Below, one piece after another: positions 8,802 to 17,116 of a stretch of 64,000 nt of DNA. A program made the position numbers and the translations under genes. Position 1 is the first letter of the stretch, and the number at the start of each line of letters is the position of its first letter. Source of the DNA: Pseudomonas sp. SLFW (GTDB lineage: Bacteria; Pseudomonadota; Gammaproteobacteria; Pseudomonadales; Pseudomonadaceae); NCBI RefSeq assembly GCF_009905615.1, contig NZ_JAAAKW010000005.1:186001-250000 (forward strand). The letters are read 5' to 3'. A model generated the notes under the pieces. The model was not told the origin of the DNA, made no database searches, and was given only the letters and a program-made list of their open reading frames with translations.

Positions 8802-9701
8802 ATGACTGACCGTTGGCTGGAGATCAAGGTGTTCACGCGGATAGCCGAGTCCGGAAGTTTCTCCCGCGCCGCTCAGGAGCTTGGCCTGTCGCAGCCGTCC
8901 ACTTCTCGTATCGTCACGGGCCTGGAGACTCGGCTGGGCGTGAAATTGCTGTTGCGCACGACCCGTAACGTCGCACTCACTGACGCGGGGGTAGCGTTTC
9001 TGGAGAGGGCGCGTCAGGCGGCGGCCGACCTGGAAGACGCCGAAGACGCAGCGCGTGGGATCGACTCACTCCGGGGCATCCTTCGAGTCGCAATGCCTAT
9101 CGTGTACGGCAGCCGTGCGATCATCCCCGCATTGCCGGCGTTCCTGGCGCGCTACCCCGATCTGCGCGTCGAAATCACGATGCGGGACGAGCGACAGAAT
9201 CTGGTGGCCGCTGGGGTCGACGTGGCAATCCGCATGGGCACGCTTGAGGATTCCACGTTTGGCGCCCGCCAACTGGCTTCCGTGGCGCGGGCTTTGGTGG
9301 CATCGCCTTCCTACCTGGCCAGCAGAGGGGTGCCCCAAACACCTGAAGATCTGCCGTTTCATGACGCACTTCTCCACGAACAAAGCTTTCCGGAGAAGAG
9401 CACATTGAAGGTGTGCAAAGCGGGCATCGAGCAGGTTGTGATGTTGCGAGGGAGACTCAAGGTCGATGCGGCACCCGGTATTCTGGCGGCTGCACTGGCA
9501 GGCCTTGGCATCGCCAATGTCACCACGATCATGGCCGAAAAAGCGCTGCGCGAAGGCCGTCTCGTGCAGTTGTTGCCGGACTACGACATCGAGCCATTGA
9601 AGGCGTTTGCCGTCTTTCCTTCCGGCCCGAAACCCTCTGCCAAGGTGCGCGCACTGGTCACCCACCTCATCGCGGCCTTGGCGGAGGGCGAACCGGGGTG
9701 A
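8802..9701 (+). CDS. LysR family transcriptional regulator
   Basis: A 299-residue LTTR with an N-terminal winged helix-turn-helix (residues 1-60; FSRAAQELGLSQPSTSRIV) and a periplasmic-binding-like effector domain from about residue 90. It belongs to the large AaeR/YafC-like group by its TRIAESGSFSRAA start. Divergent orientation to the GST gene predicts control of that gene plus autorepression. The effector is unknown. Confidence 0.88.
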   Translation: MTDRWLEIKVFTRIAESGSFSRAAQELGLSQPSTSRIVTGLETRLGVKLLLRTTRNVALTDAGVAFLERARQAAADLEDAEDAARGIDSLRGILRVAMPIVYGSRAIIPALPAFLARYPDLRVEITMRDERQNLVAAGVDVAIRMGTLEDSTFGARQLASVARALVASPSYLASRGVPQTPEDLPFHDALLHEQSFPEKSTLKVCKAGIEQVVMLRGRLKVDAAPGILAAALAGLGIANVTTIMAEKALREGRLVQLLPDYDIEPLKAFAVFPSGPKPSAKVRALVTHLIAALAEGEPG

Positions 9702-9711
9702 TCCGCAGAAC

Positions 9712-9737
9712 CCCCGCAGGGCCCATGCCCTGCGGGG
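9712..9737. terminator. Inverted repeat between convergent LysR and MFS genes
   Basis: An 11-bp perfect stem, CCCCGCAGGGC (9712-9722) with GCCCTGCGGGG (9727-9737), around a 4-base loop. Its place between two convergent stop codons fits a shared terminator. There is no T-run after it, so the strength is uncertain. Confidence 0.45.
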
Positions 9738-9806
9738 TGCGAAGCGGCCGCCAAGGCGCTGGTCATCACCGGAAAAGGTCGATGTTTTCGATGACACGGT
9801 GGTTCT

Positions 9807-11096
9807 TTAGCGTTTGATCAGAAGCGACAACACCGCACTCGCGGAGCACAACCCGGCCACGATGGGAAAGATGATCGATGTGTCGCCACTGGTATCGATC
9901 AGATGCCCGATGATCGGCTCACCAATGCCAGCGAATACATAGGATGCGGTGTTGAGTACTCCGGTAGCCGTTCCAGCGGCGCTTCGGCCGAAAATATCAG
10001 GACACAGCGCCCAGAACGAAGAGGCAGGGCCAAAGACGAAGAAACCGCACGCGAACAACAACGCGATTGCCAACAGGCTGCCATGGGGGATGAACATCAT
10101 GACGATGGCGGTTATTGACGCGAGCACCATGTAGGAGACGATTGCCAGATAGCGGCGCCCATTGAACACGGTATCGGAAATCCAGCTATTGGACAGCGCG
10201 CCCAGGGCCATGCCGATGGGTAACGCCACCGTTATCCACTTGGGGTCGATGACGGCTGAAGACGTTTTCCAGTCAAGCCCCAGAAAGTGGACAGGCACCC
10301 AAACCACCAATGCATAGCGCGCCGCATTCTGAAAGCCGATTGCCAGCCCCGTGATGTAGAGCTTCCAGTTTCGCAACACCATGACGTAGCGCTCGGCGCT
10401 GCTTAATGCTTCCTCCGGTGCCACGGACAAGTTGTTCGAAAGACTGCCTTCGGCCTGTTCCGACACCGTATCTTCGGGACGTTCGGAAACGAATAGCCAC
10501 AGCACCAGCGCGCCCACTAACATCGTGAGCGGCGCCAGTCTGAATATCCAGATCCAATCCAGGTTCATCGCACCCAAAATAATGATGGGCAATATAAAAG
10601 CGAGGACAGAGGAGAAGCCTGAGAAGCCCACATAGATGCCATATACAAAACCGCGATGCTGATGCCCCCACCAGTTGGACAACAATCGACTGCCTGGTGC
10701 AAAGCCCATGGATTGAAAGTAACCATTGGCGCCCCAGGCCAGCATGAAAAACCAGAAAGAGTGACCAAAACTGAATAACCAGTTCGCCGCAAGCGACAAG
10801 ATTACGCCGGCGATCATCATGCGTTTGCCGCCCAGTTTGTCCCCCAGATTACCGTTGATAAATTGCCCGCTGGCGTAGCACCACAACATCGTCGCGCTGA
10901 TCCAGCCAATCTCGTACTTCGACAACCCATAATCATGCTGCAAGCCAGGAACGGCGAAACCCAATGTCTGACGGCCGGTGTAATAAAACAAATAACAGAA
11001 CGTCACACCCATCAGGGCGCGCCATTTGTAGCGGTCGTAAGTTGCGCGGCGGTTTGAAGTGGAATAGTCCAGGGTATCAACGGTTTTTATTGTCAT
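9807..11096 (-). CDS. MFS transporter, organophosphate:phosphate antiporter type, probable phosphonoacetate importer
   Basis: A 429-residue protein with 12 predicted helices in the GlpT/UhpT-like group (YYTGRQTLGFAVPGL, GANGYFQSMGFAPGSRLL, a WWG motif). It is downstream of the phosphonoacetate hydrolase gene on the same strand, with about 100 bp between them. The same neighbours are known from the P. fluorescens 23F phosphonoacetate locus, where the transporter was named phnB; that name is also used for an unrelated C-P lyase protein, so no symbol is given. Transport of phosphonoacetate is inferred from context. Confidence 0.82.
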   Translation of the reverse strand: MTIKTVDTLDYSTSNRRATYDRYKWRALMGVTFCYLFYYTGRQTLGFAVPGLQHDYGLSKYEIGWISATMLWCYASGQFINGNLGDKLGGKRMMIAGVILSLAANWLFSFGHSFWFFMLAWGANGYFQSMGFAPGSRLLSNWWGHQHRGFVYGIYVGFSGFSSVLAFILPIIILGAMNLDWIWIFRLAPLTMLVGALVLWLFVSERPEDTVSEQAEGSLSNNLSVAPEEALSSAERYVMVLRNWKLYITGLAIGFQNAARYALVVWVPVHFLGLDWKTSSAVIDPKWITVALPIGMALGALSNSWISDTVFNGRRYLAIVSYMVLASITAIVMMFIPHGSLLAIALLFACGFFVFGPASSFWALCPDIFGRSAAGTATGVLNTASYVFAGIGEPIIGHLIDTSGDTSIIFPIVAGLCSASAVLSLLIKR

Positions 11097-11193
11097 GCCT
11101 GTCTCCGGGCGGCGCGCCGTATTCGCGGCGCTAACCTTTTTTTAGGCGAAGGGGCGGCCTGCAATCCGGACGGCGCCCCTCATTGTTTTGTTG

Positions 11194-12486
<1,293 letters not shown>

Positions 12487-12572
12487 TCAGAGATGCGTGA
12501 AGTCACCGTAAAATGCGTGCTCTCCTCACACAATCGAATTAAAGTATCGAACCCTGTGCGCGAGACTCACAC

Positions 12573-13460
12573 ATGAGACAGAAACTGCCGCCTCTGCATG
12601 CGCTTAAAATCTTTGAGGTCGCCGCTCGAGCGGGCAGCTACACCGCGGCTTCCAAAGAACTCAATTTGACCCACGGGGCGGTCAGCCGACAGATCGCTGT
12701 CCTGGAGGATTGGCTTGGCCAGCCACTTTTTGTGCGGGAGGGGCAGAGCATGGTCGCGTCTTCCCACGCACGTGCGCTTGCGAGAGAGATCAGCGCTGCG
12801 TTCGATCACATCTCGGATGCGGCCGAACGCTACGGCAAGAGCCAACAGCTGAAGGTTATTCGCGTCAGTGCGCCCGCGACATTCGCGATGCGCTGGCTCA
12901 TTCCGCACTTAAACGCGTTCGCCGAGCGATGCCCTGGCATCGACGTGAGGGTTTCGACCGTGCTGTCCACGCAGCCGATGCTGAGCGGAAGTTTCGACGT
13001 CGCCATACGGAGGGAACCCTTGAACGCGGGGCAGTACCAGGTGCTCCCGTTGTTCAGCGAAACCAACACGATCATTGCCAGCCCGTCACTCCTCGCACGC
13101 CGAGGGATCATCGACGTCGAGCAATTGGCCGAAGAGACGTGGCTGACCACCGAGACTCGGCCTGGCGACTGGGAAGCGTGGACGCGCGCGACCCATCATT
13201 CAGCGCTCAGGGCCAACAGGATGCTTCGCTTCGATCACTATTTCGTCACGTTACAAGCGGTGATGGACGGCTTGGGATTTGGTATCGGGCCCTTTCCGAC
13301 ATTGGCTATCGAGTGCGCGAACGGTCGCCTCGCGCAGCCATTTCCCTCCCTCTGCGTCCCGGGCTCTAAATACCATGCGATGGTGCCGCTCGATGCCGAT
13401 AAACCTGCGCATCTGCGCGCGTTCCTGGACTGGTTGCAGTCAGTTTGCCCTGAGCCCTGA
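12573..13460 (+). CDS. LysR family regulator of the phosphonoacetate locus (GcvA-like subgroup)
   Basis: A 295-residue LTTR beginning with the GcvA-type PPLHALKIFEVAARAGSYTAA segment and a helix-turn-helix LTHGAVSRQI. It has an effector domain with a DVAIRRE strand typical of this subgroup. It is divergent from phnA across 155 bp, matching the position of phnR in P. fluorescens 23F. It probably activates phnA and the transporter in response to phosphonoacetate. Confidence 0.87.
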   Translation: MRQKLPPLHALKIFEVAARAGSYTAASKELNLTHGAVSRQIAVLEDWLGQPLFVREGQSMVASSHARALAREISAAFDHISDAAERYGKSQQLKVIRVSAPATFAMRWLIPHLNAFAERCPGIDVRVSTVLSTQPMLSGSFDVAIRREPLNAGQYQVLPLFSETNTIIASPSLLARRGIIDVEQLAEETWLTTETRPGDWEAWTRATHHSALRANRMLRFDHYFVTLQAVMDGLGFGIGPFPTLAIECANGRLAQPFPSLCVPGSKYHAMVPLDADKPAHLRAFLDWLQSVCPEP

Positions 13461-13559
13461 TCCGGCTGATACCGATTACGCAGACGCCCAGCAGGCGATC
13501 AGCCCGTCAGGGGATGGCGTGCGCTGCGTGTGATCAAGGCGGACACTCTCAAGACCTTC

Positions 13560-14261
13560 TCAAATCGCCCGCTGGTTGACGCGTGAAGAGAGCTGTTCGG
13601 CTGACTCTTTACGCTCTGAGTATCGGTCCACCAGGAAGTCTTTACGGTCGCGAAGCAACACGGTGAATTTCACCAGTTCCTCCATCACATCCACAATCCG
13701 GTCGTAGTACGCAGACGCTTTCATTCGATTGGCCTCGTCAAATTCCAGGTAGGCCTTGGGCACCGAAGACTGGTTGGGGATGGTAAACATCCGCATCCAC
13801 CGGCCAAGCACGCGCAGTTGATTCACCACGTTGAACGACTGTGAGCCACCGCAAACCTGCATGACCGCGAGGGTCTTGCCCTGCGTCGGGCGAACGGCGC
13901 CGAGCGCGAGAGGAATCCAGTCGATCTGCGCCTTGAACACGGCCGACATGGCGCCATGGCGCTCGGGTGAACACCACACCTGGCCTTCCGACCACTGCAC
14001 AAGGTCGCGCAACGCTTGCACCTTGGGGTGTTCAACCGGCGCGTCGTCCGGCAGTGGCAGGCTAGACGGATCGAAGATGCGCGTCTCGGCCCCGAAGTGC
14101 TCCAGCAGGCGCGCGGCTTCCTCGACCAGCAAGCGGCTGAATGAGCGCTCCCGCGTCGATCCATAGAGCAGGAGGATGCGTGGCTTGTGAGTGCTTGAAG
14201 GTGTTGCGGGAGCCTCGATGTCAAACAGACTGAGATCGAGGTTGTGAAGTTCTTCGGACAT
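13560..14261 (-). CDS. arsH: Arsenical resistance flavoprotein ArsH
   Basis: A 233-residue NADPH-dependent FMN reductase of the ArsH family. The flavin phosphate loop is in [11 protein letters not shown], followed by the family-typical [16 protein letters not shown] and [15 protein letters not shown] blocks. ArsH oxidises trivalent organoarsenicals such as methylarsenite to the less toxic pentavalent forms. It is last in the arsR-arsC-arsH transcript, 12 bp after arsC. The usual Pseudomonas arsB/ACR3 pump gene is absent from this operon. Confidence 0.95.
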   Translation of the reverse strand: MSEELHNLDLSLFDIEAPATPSSTHKPRILLLYGSTRERSFSRLLVEEAARLLEHFGAETRIFDPSSLPLPDDAPVEHPKVQALRDLVQWSEGQVWCSPERHGAMSAVFKAQIDWIPLALGAVRPTQGKTLAVMQVCGGSQSFNVVNQLRVLGRWMRMFTIPNQSSVPKAYLEFDEANRMKASAYYDRIVDVMEELVKFTVLLRDRKDFLVDRYSERKESAEQLSSRVNQRAI

Positions 14262-14273
14262 GTGTCCTCCTGC

Positions 14274-14744
14274 TTACAGGGTGGCGATGCGATTCAGCTC
14301 GTGCTTGAGGGCTTCCGAATCAAGGGACCTGAATGGAAGCTCGAAGAAGGCTCGGCAGCGTCGTTCGATACGTCCGAGGGTGGCGAGAAAGGCCGCATTC
14401 ACTGTTTCCTCGTCACCGATGGCATCCGAGGGATCCTCCAACCCCCAATGCGCCTTCAGTGCGGGGCCGAAATAGACCGGGCAGGATTCGCCAGCGGCTT
14501 TGTCGCAGACCGTAATGACGATGTCCGGGGGACAATGCTCGAACGCATCATTGCCCTTGCTGCTCAGCCCGTCAGTAGAAATGCCAGACTGCTGCAGGGT
14601 GCTCAGGCTGCGAGGCAACACCTGTCCCTTGGGAAAGCTTCCGGAACTCACGGCTTCAAAACCAGCGGGAGCCAGGTGGTTGAACATCGCCTCGGACAAG
14701 ATGCTGCGGCAGCTGTTGGCCGTGCACATGAACAACACTCGCAT
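14274..14744 (-). CDS. arsC: Arsenate reductase ArsC, low-molecular-weight-phosphatase type
   Basis: A 156-residue protein with the LMW tyrosine phosphatase P-loop CTANSCR (Cys7-Arg13) and two further Cys at 80 and 88. This matches the three-Cys relay of thioredoxin-coupled ArsC enzymes, which reduce arsenate to arsenite. The start at 14744 is fixed by the P-loop spacing and an AGGAG a few bases upstream; the longer frame to 14906 overlaps arsR and is not needed. It sits 44 bp after arsR. Confidence 0.93.
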   Translation of the reverse strand: MRVLFMCTANSCRSILSEAMFNHLAPAGFEAVSSGSFPKGQVLPRSLSTLQQSGISTDGLSSKGNDAFEHCPPDIVITVCDKAAGESCPVYFGPALKAHWGLEDPSDAIGDEETVNAAFLATLGRIERRCRAFFELPFRSLDSEALKHELNRIATL

Positions 14745-14788
14745 GAAAAGCTCCTGCCGCACTGAGGCGGACGTCGATGGTCGGTGTA

Positions 14789-15136
14789 TCAGCAGCAGGC
14801 GGACGCGCGAACCGGGCGCCCATCCATCTGCTGCAAGCGTTCTGCATTGATCTGGAGCCACTGGGCGTTGGCCAGGGATGTCACGTCCAGGATCTCGTTC
14901 ACCCACGTTGGCAGGTCAGGATTGAGGCGGTAGTAAACCCACTGGCCTTGGCGACGATCCAGCAACAGACCGCTGCTGCGCAGCTGTGCGAGGTGGCGAC
15001 TGATCTTCGGTTGGCTGTCATCCAGCGCACACATCAGCTCGCACACACACAACTCGCCTTGGCTGGCGATCAGCAACGTGGCGCGAGCGCGCGTTTCGTC
15101 CGCGAGGCTCTTGAAGACTTCGGGAGGGGTGAGCAT
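14789..15136 (-). CDS. arsR: ArsR family metalloid-responsive repressor
   Basis: A 115-residue winged-helix repressor. The arsenite-binding motif ELCVCEL has Cys30 and Cys32, with another Cys at 36, and is followed by the recognition helix SQPKISRHLAQLR. Arsenite or antimonite binding should release it from DNA and derepress arsR-arsC-arsH. It is the first gene of the operon, and AT-rich inverted sequences lie just upstream. The C-terminus ends in a Cys-Cys pair that may add a binding site. Confidence 0.92.
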   Translation of the reverse strand: MLTPPEVFKSLADETRARATLLIASQGELCVCELMCALDDSQPKISRHLAQLRSSGLLLDRRQGQWVYYRLNPDLPTWVNEILDVTSLANAQWLQINAERLQQMDGRPVRASACC

Positions 15137-15150
15137 GGCTGTGCCTTACA

Positions 15151-15186
15151 CATATGGATACGCGAATATACGGATACTCATATATG
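15151..15186. promoter_or_regulatory. Putative ArsR operator/promoter region
   Basis: An AT-rich island in GC-rich DNA directly upstream of arsR. It has CATATG at 15151 and CATATATG at 15179-15186, with two GGATAC repeats between them. Such imperfect dyads are typical of ArsR-SmtB operators. The exact bound bases are not resolved. Confidence 0.45.
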
Positions 15187-15390
15187 TTCGGCAAGCGCTG
15201 AATGCGCGGGCGCGGCAGTGCCGTTCATCGCTGAGACGCCGAGGCGATTCTCGCTTGCGACCACGCCCGCGCAACCAGCCCATGCCTACTCACCGAAGCG
15301 AGCATCACAACCGGCAGCATTGAAACGAAGAATATCCGTCCGGCGTTTTAACCGTTGTTTCTCACGCTGCCCCTGAAAAGAGCGCTCAAC

Positions 15391-16152
15391 CTACGTCAGA
15401 TTCAATCCGCCGTCTGACAGCAGCACCTCACCGGTCAAATAGTCCGAACCCACCAACATTAAAACCGCGTTTGCAATGTCGTCCGGGCTCGCTGCCCTGC
15501 GCATTGGGGCGCGATCTCGCCACAATGCCTGGGCATCTGTCCACTCTGCGGTCAGGGGCGTGTCTACCAGGCCGGGCGCCACAGCATTGACGCGAATGTC
15601 CGGCCCGAGTGACACCGCGAGCAGGCGGGTCATGTGATTGAGCGCCGCTTTGCTCACCGCGTAGGGAATGGATGCCCCCTTGGGACGGACACCCGCATGG
15701 GAACTGATGTTTACGACGCAACCTGCTCGGCGATCACGGGCAGCATCGCGTAGGGCCGATTCGGCCAATGTGACCAGATGGAACGGCGCCACCACGTTGA
15801 TTTCGTTAAGTTCGTGCCACACCGCTGAGGTAGCCGCGGCAAGGTCGGTGTGCGGAATAATCCTGCTGATACCGGCGTTATTGACCAATACGTCGAGCTG
15901 ACCCCACGCGGCGATCGCCTCGCTGACAAGCCTGACCCTGTCCGCTTCGATAGCAAGATCAGCTTGTATGTAGATAGCCTGTTTCATGTCGGCAGCCATC
16001 GCGCGCCCCGTGTCCGCAGAGTTTCGCGAATGGAGGATCACTGCATAGCCTGCCCGACTCAGCGCACGTGCGATGGCTGCGCCGATACCGGAGGTAGAGC
16101 CTGTGACCAAGGCGACGCGCAGTGCGTTATCGAGTGGCGGACTGGATTTCAT
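15391..16152 (-). CDS. SDR family oxidoreductase
   Basis: A 253-residue classical SDR with TGSTSGIG at about residues 17-24, NNAG in VLVNNAGIS, catalytic Ser in VNISSHAG and YAVSK. It has the C-terminal FabG-like ASPDDIANAVLMLVGSDYLTGEVLLSDGG block, which places it with FabG-type reductases or dehydrogenases. The substrate is unknown. It is monocistronic on this strand, upstream of arsR but separated by about 250 bp with its own leader region. Confidence 0.85.
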   Translation of the reverse strand: MKSSPPLDNALRVALVTGSTSGIGAAIARALSRAGYAVILHSRNSADTGRAMAADMKQAIYIQADLAIEADRVRLVSEAIAAWGQLDVLVNNAGISRIIPHTDLAAATSAVWHELNEINVVAPFHLVTLAESALRDAARDRRAGCVVNISSHAGVRPKGASIPYAVSKAALNHMTRLLAVSLGPDIRVNAVAPGLVDTPLTAEWTDAQALWRDRAPMRRAASPDDIANAVLMLVGSDYLTGEVLLSDGGLNLT

Positions 16153-16572
16153 AGTGAGATCTCGAATGGGTGGCTAGAAAGTTTCCACCGCAGCACCCTG
16201 CGCTGCCGGAGGTGGAAATGCCTTCCTGTTGGTTGGTCGTTCCCGCGCCGTATTTCTTCGTGTCATTCGGGTTTCAGGTCGTGGACTTGATGTTTGAATG
16301 CGTACAGCAGCGGGAGGTCTCAACGCCCCAACCACAAGGCGTTCAACGGCCTCCTCACTCGCGTCCATCTCGGATGCAGCGCCTTCGCTCATTCGGTAAA
16401 CGGCAATGACGCTACCGGGCCCACAACCCATGTGGCCGCAAAGGGCGTTGGCTCCCGGGCAGGTTGAGCGGTTCGGCAATCCGCACCATACCTCATCCAC
16501 GCGTCTTCAATAGTCGCCTGCGCACGGAAACCTCTACACTGCTCGTCCCAACGATCAAGAGCGTCCCACGCG
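16153..16572. other. 420-bp intergenic region without a supported gene
   Basis: It lies between the divergent SDR and small secreted protein genes and should hold both promoters. Open frames on the minus strand (for example 16174-16500) have low-complexity Arg/Pro-rich translations, no ribosome binding site and no family resemblance, so no gene is called. The only structured element is the hairpin at 16182-16218. Confidence 0.5.
16182..16218 (-). repeat. Inverted repeat in the leader of the SDR gene
   Basis: TTTCCACC (16182-16189) followed by GCAGC pairs with GCTGC, a 4-base bulge and GGTGGAAA (16211-16218). It lies about 30 bases before the SDR start, so it would fold in the 5' untranslated RNA or act as a DNA operator. 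Role unknown. Confidence 0.4.
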
Positions 16573-16977
16573 ATGCGTTTTTTCCTCCTCTTTTTATTGA
16601 TCCTGCCTTCCCTCGCTGCTGCGCTCCCGGCCCTGAAAGACACTGAACTGTTCAGCAGCAAGGCGACGGACTGTCACGATGTGGACCTCGGGACATGGCA
16701 GCACCCGGCCCGCGCTGTCTTGGAGAAACATGACATCAAGCTGGAACGGGTTCAGCTGTGCAACGGCGGTCACTACCCGGTGTTCACCGGGGAGGTGCCG
16801 TACGATCCGACGGGACAGACCAAAGACTATTTCCTTCCGCTGTATCAGGAAATGAGGAAGGCGAACGGAAAATGGCCGTACGCAATCGTGGCCACCAGTG
16901 ACGATATCGTGGTGTACGTCAGCTACCCGGCCAGTGACGGGATTTCGCTGGACTACGAGCAATTTGCTGCGCCGTAG
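16573..16977 (+). CDS. Secreted small protein of unknown function
   Basis: A 134-residue protein with a clear signal peptide (MRFFLLFLLILPSLAAALP). The mature part has two Cys (in TDCHD and QLCNGG) that could form a disulfide in the periplasm, and ends in a mixed strand region (IVATSDDIVVYVSY). I do not recognise a named family. It stands alone upstream of the c-di-GMP gene. Confidence 0.75.
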   Translation: MRFFLLFLLILPSLAAALPALKDTELFSSKATDCHDVDLGTWQHPARAVLEKHDIKLERVQLCNGGHYPVFTGEVPYDPTGQTKDYFLPLYQEMRKANGKWPYAIVATSDDIVVYVSYPASDGISLDYEQFAAP

Positions 16978-17116
16978 GCGAGGATCGATTCACCTCTTGT
17001 TCAAGCATTCCTGCACTGGCACATTTTGCGGCTATCCATCCTGTCCCCTAATAATCGCCACGGCGCGGCCGATAGCCTGACGACAACCTTACGTCAGTGT
17101 CTAGCGATGATCCTTT

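Noticed and set aside
14274..14906. A longer ArsC with a 54-residue N-terminal extension
   Set aside because: The extension overlaps arsR and lies before a good ribosome binding site; known ArsC proteins start at the P-loop strand.
16174..16500. A 108-residue minus-strand frame in the region between the SDR and small secreted protein
   Set aside because: No ribosome binding site, low-complexity translation and overlap with the SDR leader hairpin.
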